5,522 nucleotides of DNA from Chloroflexota bacterium (GTDB taxonomy: Bacteria > Chloroflexota > Limnocylindria > Limnocylindrales > CSP1-4). The DNA is taken from NCBI GenBank assembly GCA_025935655.1, contig JAICUV010000229.1:1-5522 (forward strand), written 5' to 3'. Both the position numbers and the translations under genes were made by a program. The notes below the pieces were generated by a model, which worked only from the letters and a program-made list of their open reading frames with translations, was not told where the DNA came from and did not search any database. This document shows positions 1 to 4,012 of the stretch, in pieces (the first letter of the stretch is position 1; every line of letters starts with the position of its first letter).

Positions 1-258
1 CCACGCGTCGGCGAAGGGCACCCAGTCCCCGGGCCGCGCCGCGACGCGCTTGATCGCGAGGTCGCCGGTGCCGGGCTCCCGGAACACGACGACCGTGCCG
101 CGTCTCGGCCAGCGCGCGATGGTCGGGTCCGCGAGCAGCCAGTCCCCCGACTGGATGGCGGGCAGCATCGAGCCCTCGACGACCGCGATCCGCCACGGGC
201 CGGACAGCCCGGCGCGTCGGACGCGGGGGAGGGCCGGGAATCGACGAGGCCCCGTCAC
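1..258 (-). CDS. sodX: Nickel-type superoxide dismutase maturation protease (S26 signal-peptidase family), C-terminus cut by window edge
   Basis: Only the first 86 residues are in the window. The product is a small S26-family serine/lysine peptidase expected to cleave the leader of the adjacent SodN precursor. The nucleophile region reads VVEGSMLP with Ser30. The general-base region reads LAIKRV with Lys70. This Ser/Lys dyad and spacing fit signal-peptidase-like SodX proteins. No N-terminal membrane anchor is visible, unlike type I signal peptidase, which fits processing of a cytoplasmic substrate. I chose the GTG at 258 because a GAGG lies 8 nt upstream and it leaves about 29 residues before the catalytic Ser. 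The frame stays open further upstream into sodN, so the start is not certain. The gene lies 34 nt downstream of the sodN stop on the same strand, the usual sodN-sodX order. The start and its ribosome binding site sit inside a strong hairpin. Confidence 0.88.
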   Translation of the reverse strand, partial: MTGPRRFPALPRVRRAGLSGPWRIAVVEGSMLPAIQSGDWLLADPTIARWPRRGTVVVFREPGTGDLAIKRVAARPGDWVPFADAW

Positions 259-271
259 GGACGGGGCCTCG
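245..271 (-). promoter_or_regulatory. Perfect 12-bp hairpin between sodN and sodX that holds the sodX start
   Basis: A perfect inverted repeat: 245-256 pairs with 260-271, leaving a 3-nt loop at 257-259. In the minus-strand transcript the arms are CGAGGCCCCGTC and GACGGGGCCTCG or their equivalents. No T-run follows, so it is not a classical intrinsic terminator. The left arm carries the GAGG that would serve as the sodX ribosome binding site, and the GTG start begins at the loop edge. It could attenuate read-through, stabilise the 3' end of sodN mRNA, or block sodX initiation. The structure is directly visible; the role is inferred. Confidence 0.75.
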
Positions 272-292
272 GGTCGTGCATGGGGGCGGGCC

Positions 293-724
293 TCAGCCGG
301 GGCGGCCGGCGACGCGGGTCTTCGTGTTGCCGCCGGTCGCCTTCCAGGCCGCGTCGACCTCGTCGATGAGGTCCAGCAGCTTCTGCGAGTCGGCGGCGTC
401 CGTCGTGGCCTTGACCTTGCTGACCTGCTTGTTCGCGTTCCAGAACAGCTCGTGGAGGTTCGGGACGACCTCGAGGTGCTCGGGCTTGAAGTAGTCGTGC
501 CACAGGACGTCGAGGTGGTGCTTCACCAGCTCCGCCCGCTCTTCCTTGATCGCGATCGCGCGAGTGCGGAAGGTGCTGTCCTGGTTGGCCGCGAACTTCT
601 CGTTGATGCGGTGGCAGGACTCGGCCTCGATGCGCGCCTGCTCCGGGTCATAGACGCCACACGGCAGGTCGCAGTGGGCGCGGGCGACGACCTTCGGGGC
701 AAGCCGGCGGGTGAGGAACGACAT
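293..724 (-). CDS. sodN: Nickel superoxide dismutase precursor
   Basis: Encodes 143 residues. The enzyme converts superoxide to oxygen and hydrogen peroxide with a single nickel ion, normally as a cytoplasmic hexamer. The diagnostic nickel hook HCDLPCGVYD starts at residue 17: His17, Cys18 and Cys22 correspond to the Ni ligands His1, Cys2 and Cys6 of the mature enzyme, and Tyr25 to Tyr9. The preceding 16 residues, ending in ARA, are the leader that must be removed to free the N-terminal amine of His17, which also ligates Ni. The remainder is a helical four-helix-bundle-type sequence (about residues 27-130) with family-like segments such as HHLDVLWHDYFKPEHLE. The ATG at 724 has a GGAGG 8 nt upstream; the same frame is open far upstream, but that is only antisense to the next gene. 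The mature protein of about 127 residues is slightly longer than the roughly 117-residue Streptomyces enzyme. sodX follows on the same strand. Confidence 0.97.
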   Translation of the reverse strand: MSFLTRRLAPKVVARAHCDLPCGVYDPEQARIEAESCHRINEKFAANQDSTFRTRAIAIKEERAELVKHHLDVLWHDYFKPEHLEVVPNLHELFWNANKQVSKVKATTDAADSQKLLDLIDEVDAAWKATGGNTKTRVAGRPG

Positions 725-732
725 GAGGGTGA

Positions 733-737
733 CCTCC
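733..737 (-). promoter_or_regulatory. Strong ribosome binding site of sodN
   Basis: GGAGG on the minus strand, 8 nt before the ATG at 724. It fixes the sodN start and is the only strong Shine-Dalgarno sequence in the window. Confidence 0.85.
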
Positions 738-772
738 GGGAGCGTGGCGGCGGCGGGGTGGTGCCGCGGGTG

Positions 773-791
773 GGGGCCGTGCGTTGGCCCC
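773..791 (-). other. Short hairpin in the sodN 5' leader
   Basis: GGGGCC at 773-778 pairs with GGCCCC at 786-791 across a 7-nt loop. If transcription starts near 794, this hairpin lies at the very 5' end of the sodN mRNA. It could stabilise the transcript, or be chance in GC-rich DNA. The sodN leader shows no recognised riboswitch. Confidence 0.35.
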
Positions 792-800
792 GGTTCACCA

Positions 801-829
801 AGTGTCCCGTCGGGCCGTGGGGCTGTCAA
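801..829 (-). promoter_or_regulatory. Probable sodN promoter
   Basis: A perfect -35 TTGACA on the minus strand (829-824) is followed after 17 nt by a weak -10 GACACT (806-801), predicting a start near 794 and a leader of about 70 nt. The -35 box contains the TGA stop codon of the upstream aminoglycoside nucleotidyltransferase gene, so sodN appears to have its own promoter rather than depending only on read-through. No Nur or Fur box could be recognised by eye. Confidence 0.5.
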
Positions 830-1602
830 ACGACAGGTTCGTTGCGACGGAGCCATGCGGCGTCGATCGCGGCTCGCAACGCGTCCGCGCACGGACCCAC
901 CTCGGCGGCGACGTCGTCGAACCGACCGTCGTCCGGGCCGCGGTACGACTCGAGCGCCCGCCGGAGCACCGCGTGGTTGCCCGCGGGCAGCCGGGCCAGG
1001 GCGTACTCCGCGGCCTCGTCCTTGGCGACCAGCCGGCCCGTGTCCACGGTCACGAGGATCCGGGCCAGCGTGAGCAGCACGTTGCGGGTGTCGTGGTCGA
1101 GGTCCGCAAGCAGGCCCGGGATCCCGGCCCTCACCGCGCGCGCGAGGTCGTCGGGCGGGACGGGATCCAGGAGCGCCGCCGGGGGCGGGCCGACGAGGGG
1201 ACGGTCCGCCGCGAGGGTCATCGCGAGCAGCGGGGCGAGGTCCGCGTTGGCGCGACGCTCGGGCAGCCTGCCCGCCTCGTAGGCATCGCGCTCCCACTCG
1301 CCGTACAGGAAGTCCTCGACCGGTGGCACGCGCCACGGCACCACGTCATCGCGGACGACGACCGTGAGCTCCACCGGCCGGGCCGGCCCGTCGACCGCCC
1401 GTCGCCCCGACAACGGCAGGATGCCCCCGACGAGGCGGCGCCGCTCGTCAGGGGTCATCGGGCGCGAGGTGACGACGAGCACGTCGGTGTCGCTCGTGGG
1501 CTGGCGGCGGCCGGTCCCCGTGGACCCGTGGAGGTACGCCCCGAGCACGGCGTCGCCGAGCACGCCGGTCACGAGCGAACGGAGCGCCTCCAGCTGTGTC
1601 AT
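826..1602 (-). CDS. AadA-like aminoglycoside (3'') adenylyltransferase (ANT(3'')-type nucleotidyltransferase)
   Basis: 258 residues, close to the usual length of AadA (about 260). The family transfers AMP from ATP to the 3''-hydroxyl of streptomycin (and the 9-OH of spectinomycin). The N-terminal nucleotidyltransferase fold shows HGS at 25-27 and SDTDVLV at 37-43, with metal-binding Asp38 and Asp40. The catalytic-base block RPVELTVVVRDDVVPW places Glu79 where AadA has Glu87. GEWERD gives Trp103 for AadA Trp112. The C-terminal helical domain has DTRNVLLTLARI (Asp171, Asn174, matching AadA Asp182 and Asn185) and KDEAAEYALARLP (Lys194, matching Lys205). All known substrate and catalytic positions I can place are kept, so activity is plausible, though the exact drug range is inference. 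No integron attC-like site adjoins it and its composition matches its neighbours, so it looks like a resident chromosomal gene. No Shine-Dalgarno precedes the ATG. It diverges from the CYTH gene across 36 bp. Confidence 0.9.
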   Translation of the reverse strand: MTQLEALRSLVTGVLGDAVLGAYLHGSTGTGRRQPTSDTDVLVVTSRPMTPDERRRLVGGILPLSGRRAVDGPARPVELTVVVRDDVVPWRVPPVEDFLYGEWERDAYEAGRLPERRANADLAPLLAMTLAADRPLVGPPPAALLDPVPPDDLARAVRAGIPGLLADLDHDTRNVLLTLARILVTVDTGRLVAKDEAAEYALARLPAGNHAVLRRALESYRGPDDGRFDDVAAEVGPCADALRAAIDAAWLRRNEPVV

Positions 1603-1626
1603 CGGACGGCATCTTGGCAGGGCAAG

Positions 1627-1632
1627 TACGAT
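1627..1632 (+). promoter_or_regulatory. Probable -10 element of the CYTH gene (leaderless)
   Basis: TACGAT ends 6 nt before the ATG at 1639, with no Shine-Dalgarno between. This is the spacing expected if transcription starts at the initiation codon. No good -35 is seen at 17 nt. The 36-bp region between divergent starts must also serve the aminoglycoside nucleotidyltransferase gene, for which no convincing -10 was found. Confidence 0.5.
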
Positions 1633-1638
1633 CCCTCA

Positions 1639-2199
1639 ATGCACTCGACCGGGATCGAGATCGAGCGGAAGTTCCGGCTGCACGCGGCCCCGCCCGCGGA
1701 GGAGCTCGCGGCGCGCGAGGAGGATGCCTGGCGCGTGGAGCAGGTGTACCTGTCGCGAGGCGACGACGGGCTCCACCGGCGCGTCCGGCGGATCGAGCAC
1801 GCGGACGGCTCGGTGGAGTTCGTGCTCACCCACAAGGGCTCGATCGGGAACGGCACGATCTCGCGCCACGAGCACGAGGAGTCGCTCACGCAGGGCGAGT
1901 ACGAGGCGCTCCTGGCCGAGGCGGATCCCGCCCGGCGGCCGATCCGCAAGACGCGTCACGTCGTGCCCCACGGGCGCCAGGTCCTGGAGATCGACGTGTT
2001 CGACGTCCCGGCCGGGCTCGTGGTCGCGGAGGTGGAGCTCGAGGACGAGGACGAGCCGGTGGTGCTGCCCGACTGGATCGGCGCGTGGTACGAGGTCACG
2101 AGGGACATCCGCTTCATGAACGCCGCGCTCGCCCGCCCCGACGCCGAGGTGCCGCCGTTCCCGGCCCAGCCGGAGGATGACGACCGGGCGTGGGCATGA
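1639..2199 (+). CDS. CYTH-domain protein (triphosphate tunnel metalloenzyme; adenylate cyclase class IV/tripolyphosphatase family)
   Basis: 186 residues, one CYTH domain spanning about residues 4-165. The hallmark ExExK motif is Glu7-Ile-Glu9-Arg-Lys11 (EIERKF). Other tunnel residues are in the usual order: basic HRRVRR at 46-51, VEFVLTHK at 59-66, the acidic stretch around 78-81, RKTRHVV at 103-109, LEIDVF at 116-121 and the alternating acidic EVELE at 131-135. These bind metal and the triphosphate moiety. Members hydrolyse inorganic tripolyphosphate, nucleoside triphosphates or thiamine triphosphate, or make cAMP. Stand-alone bacterial proteins of this size without a CHAD domain are most often phosphohydrolases, so tripolyphosphatase is the better guess than cyclase. 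The substrate cannot be read from sequence. The ATG is supported by the motif only four residues in and by the TACGAT element upstream. The last 20 residues are a Pro/Asp-rich tail outside the domain. Confidence 0.94.
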   Translation: MHSTGIEIERKFRLHAAPPAEELAAREEDAWRVEQVYLSRGDDGLHRRVRRIEHADGSVEFVLTHKGSIGNGTISRHEHEESLTQGEYEALLAEADPARRPIRKTRHVVPHGRQVLEIDVFDVPAGLVVAEVELEDEDEPVVLPDWIGAWYEVTRDIRFMNAALARPDAEVPPFPAQPEDDDRAWA

Positions 2200-2200
2200 C

Positions 2201-2218
2201 CCGCGGCCCGCACCGCGG
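2201..2218 (+). terminator. Possible short hairpin after the CYTH gene
   Basis: CCGCGG at 2201-2206 and again at 2213-2218, each self-complementary, can pair across a 6-nt loop two bases after the CYTH stop. No T-run follows. It could end the CYTH transcript before the LysM promoter, or be chance in GC-rich DNA. Confidence 0.3.
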
Positions 2219-2226
2219 CGCGCGGG

Positions 2227-2232
2227 TATCAT
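2227..2232 (+). promoter_or_regulatory. Probable -10 element of the LysM gene (leaderless)
   Basis: TATCAT stands out in GC-rich surroundings and ends 7 nt before the ATG at 2240. No Shine-Dalgarno is present. No recognisable -35 lies 17 nt upstream. It supports the ATG at 2240 as the start. Confidence 0.6.
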
Positions 2233-2239
2233 CCCGGCG

Positions 2240-3580
2240 ATGACCGACCGAGGGCTCCCGATCGTCGATGGTGCGCCGGCCTGTCCGTTCGTGGCGTTCG
2301 AGGACGACCGCGATGCCCGGGCGACCGCGCCCGACCACCGGCACCGCTGCTTCGCCGAGGCCCGACCCGCGCCCCGCGCGCTCGCCCACCAGGAGGCGTA
2401 CTGCCTCTCGTCTGCGTTCCCCGTCTGCCCCACGTTCCAGGACTGGGCCCGTCGCGAGGCGGCGGCCGCGCGGCCGGCGCCGGGCGGGAACCGGGCGCCC
2501 GAGCCCGAGCCGCCCGTGAGCAGCCCGTTGCCGCCGCTCGACCGGGAGGCGTACCGCGCACCCGGCGAGGAGCTCCCGGACGACGGGCAGCCGCGTCGCA
2601 ACCAGCAGCGCGACTGGGCCGCGCCGCCGCCGTGGGCCGCTGGAGCCGCGGACGCAGGGGCCGGTGGAGCGAGTGCCGGTGCCGGCGTCCCCGGAGCCGG
2701 TGCCGCAGCGGCAGCGCAGGTGCCCGACCCGACGCCGCCCGAGGCGCGCGGCCTCGCGGGGAGCGCGGCGGACCGCCTCGCGGGCCCGGATCCGTCGGAC
2801 CCGCTGTCACCCGCGCCGTCGCGCGCCGCCGGCCCGTACGACGGCTCGGCATCCCGCATCGACCCGACCGGCGGGGACCGCCCTGCTGCCGCGCCCTACG
2901 CCGCCGCTGCTGCCGTCCCGCTCGCGGCGGCCGCGCACGACGACCTGGACGACGAGCCGGACTGGGGACAGCCCGAGCCGGCCGGCTCCGCGGACCGGGC
3001 CTCCCCGGCCGGTTCGTCGCGCCAACCCGTCCGCGAGGACCCCCGACCGCCGGCCCCGAGCCACAGGGACCAGGTGAGCCGGCGCCAGGCGCAGGATCCC
3101 AACGAGCTGTTCGGCCCCGCGTGGGAGCGCCCCCGCCGGTACGAGGCGTACCCGTCGCTGCGGACGCGGGTGGGGCTGCCCGCGATGGGGGGCATCGGTC
3201 GGGTGGGGCTGGGGGCGCTCGCGCTCCTGGTGGCGGCCCTCGCCCTGTTCTTCGTCGGACCGATGCTGCTGGGGATCGGGAGCGACCAACCGGCCAACCC
3301 CGGCGGCGGCGCCGGTGCGACGGCGACGCCGATCGTCGAGGACACCGCGACGCCGGAGCCCACGCCCGTGCCCGCGCCGACGCCCCAGGTCTACGTCGTC
3401 AAGAAGGGCGACACCATGAGCAAGATCGCGAAGAAGTTCGATCTCACGATCGAGCAGCTGCTGGCCGCGAACCCGCAGATCAAGAACCCGAACAAGATCG
3501 CGATCGGGGACGAGATCACGATCCCGGTCCCGGACGCGGCAGGCGACGGGTCCGTCCAGGGGGCGTCCGCCACGCCCTGA
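2240..3580 (+). CDS. Single-pass membrane LysM protein with an N-terminal Cys-rich domain
   Basis: 446 residues. An N-terminal domain (about 11-75) has four spaced Cys (15, 37, 55, 63) in CPF, HRC, YCL and CP contexts, with His33, His35 and His50 nearby; it resembles a motif I recall from Chloroflexota proteins and could bind metal, which is inference. Residues about 76-300 are Pro/Ala/Gly/Asp-rich and probably disordered. A hydrophobic segment at about 322-346 (GALALLVAALALFFVG core) is a single membrane anchor, preceded by an Arg-rich stretch. Then come a Thr/Pro linker (350-383) and one LysM domain at 384-430 (YVVKKGDTMSKIAKKF, LLAANPQI, IAIGDEITIP), which binds GlcNAc-containing glycans such as peptidoglycan. 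The positive-inside rule suggests the Cys domain is cytoplasmic and LysM outside. No enzymatic domain is present. The ATG at 2240 is chosen over the longer open frame because TATCAT lies 7 nt before it and the conserved Cys motif starts soon after. Confidence 0.88.
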   Translation: MTDRGLPIVDGAPACPFVAFEDDRDARATAPDHRHRCFAEARPAPRALAHQEAYCLSSAFPVCPTFQDWARREAAAARPAPGGNRAPEPEPPVSSPLPPLDREAYRAPGEELPDDGQPRRNQQRDWAAPPPWAAGAADAGAGGASAGAGVPGAGAAAAAQVPDPTPPEARGLAGSAADRLAGPDPSDPLSPAPSRAAGPYDGSASRIDPTGGDRPAAAPYAAAAAVPLAAAAHDDLDDEPDWGQPEPAGSADRASPAGSSRQPVREDPRPPAPSHRDQVSRRQAQDPNELFGPAWERPRRYEAYPSLRTRVGLPAMGGIGRVGLGALALLVAALALFFVGPMLLGIGSDQPANPGGGAGATATPIVEDTATPEPTPVPAPTPQVYVVKKGDTMSKIAKKFDLTIEQLLAANPQIKNPNKIAIGDEITIPVPDAAGDGSVQGASATP

Positions 3581-3582
3581 CG

Positions 3583-3620
3583 CTCGAGGGGCCGCGCACG
3601 GCGCGGCGGGTTACCTCGAG
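3583..3620. terminator. Probable bidirectional terminator between convergent genes
   Basis: Two nested inverted repeats. The inner one is GCCGCGC (3591-3597) with GCGCGGC (3601-3607) around a 3-nt loop. The outer one is CTCGAGG (3583-3589) with CCTCGAG (3614-3620). The element lies between the stops of the LysM gene and the NTF2-like gene, and the outer right arm overlaps the last codons and stop region of the latter. No T-runs flank it, so termination efficiency is uncertain. Confidence 0.55.
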
Positions 3621-3946
3621 AAGGGCGTGAGGTTGATCGAGGTGATCTTGCCGGCCTCGACGCGGAACTGGGCGTCGAGGTGCTGGGACGGGGCGCCCGG
3701 CCGCAGGACGATGAGGTCCGCCTGCCAGGTGTTGCCCAGGTCCCGGGCGTCGCCGGGGACCATCTTCAGGCCCTTGTCGGCCCGCAGGAACCAGCCGCCG
3801 ACCTGCTCCACGCCGCGCAGCGTCCGGGCGTTGTCACCGACGTGGATGCGCATCTCGCAGCGCTCGTCCATGAGGGCGACGGCGTCCTCGACCTCGCCCG
3901 AGTTGAGGTGCTCGAAGAAGATCTCCATCGTGTCGGTGGCTCCCAT
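3611..3946 (-). CDS. Small NTF2-like (SnoaL/DUF4440-type fold) protein
   Basis: 111 residues, typical of single-domain NTF2-like proteins. An N-terminal helix pair (TMEIFFEHLNSGEVEDAVA, about 6-24) is followed by LMDERCEMRIHVGDNARTLRG and GVEQVGGWFLRAD, then beta strands ending in a conserved-style FRVEAGKITSINLTPFSR tail. This helix-helix then curved-sheet pattern is that of the superfamily used by ketosteroid isomerases, polyketide cyclases and many binding proteins. No Asp/His catalytic arrangement can be assigned, so neither an enzymatic nor a binding role is claimed. No signal peptide; probably cytoplasmic. It converges on the LysM gene and follows the TPM/DUF2207 gene on the same strand after about 66 bp, but has its own probable leaderless promoter, so it is likely a separate transcript. 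The fold assignment is by pattern only. Confidence 0.72.
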   Translation of the reverse strand: MGATDTMEIFFEHLNSGEVEDAVALMDERCEMRIHVGDNARTLRGVEQVGGWFLRADKGLKMVPGDARDLGNTWQADLIVLRPGAPSQHLDAQFRVEAGKITSINLTPFSR

Positions 3947-3953
3947 GGGGCCG

Positions 3954-3959
3954 AGTGTA
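3954..3959 (-). promoter_or_regulatory. Probable -10 element of the NTF2-like gene (leaderless)
   Basis: On the minus strand TACACT ends 7 nt before the ATG at 3946 and no Shine-Dalgarno is present. It has the same geometry as the elements before the CYTH and LysM genes. No convincing -35 is visible. It supports the ATG at 3946 rather than the internal Met7. Confidence 0.5.
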
Positions 3960-4012
3960 CCGCCAGCGCCCCGAGGCGCGGGACGGGCCCTCCGGAGGCG
4001 GGCCGCCGCGTC

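Noticed and set aside
823..836. CTGTC/GACAG small hairpin at the end of the AadA-like gene, considered as an integron attC or a terminator
   Set aside because: It has only a 5-bp stem, no GTTRRRY core sites and no T-run. It is better explained as overlap of the stop codon with the sodN -35 box.
50..1282. Long plus-strand open frame opposite sodN and the AadA-like gene
   Set aside because: Its translation is Arg/Gly/Ala-rich low-complexity sequence with no family resemblance, and the opposite strand carries two clearly recognisable enzymes. Long antisense frames are expected at this GC content.
725..1336. N-terminal extension of sodN upstream of 724
   Set aside because: The open frame overlaps the AadA-like gene and is Arg/Pro-rich. 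The ATG at 724 has a strong ribosome binding site and gives the expected short Ni-SOD leader.
2177..2239. Earlier start for the LysM gene at 2177
   Set aside because: It would overlap the end of the CYTH gene and run through the TATCAT promoter element. The added residues are Arg/Pro-rich and non-domain.
2650..2740. Ala/Gly repeat-like DNA in the LysM gene linker
   Set aside because: The low complexity comes from Ala, Gly and Pro codons in a disordered linker, with no regular repeat unit.
1636..2859. Long minus-strand open frame opposite the CYTH and LysM genes
   Set aside because: It mirrors coding sequence of genes with intact CYTH and LysM motifs and has no recognisable domain itself.
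3961..4012. Possible terminator after the TPM/DUF2207 gene around the CCTCCGGAGG palindrome (3989-3998)
   Set aside because: Arms longer than a few pairs do not match without bulges and there is no T-run, so the evidence is too weak to list as a feature.
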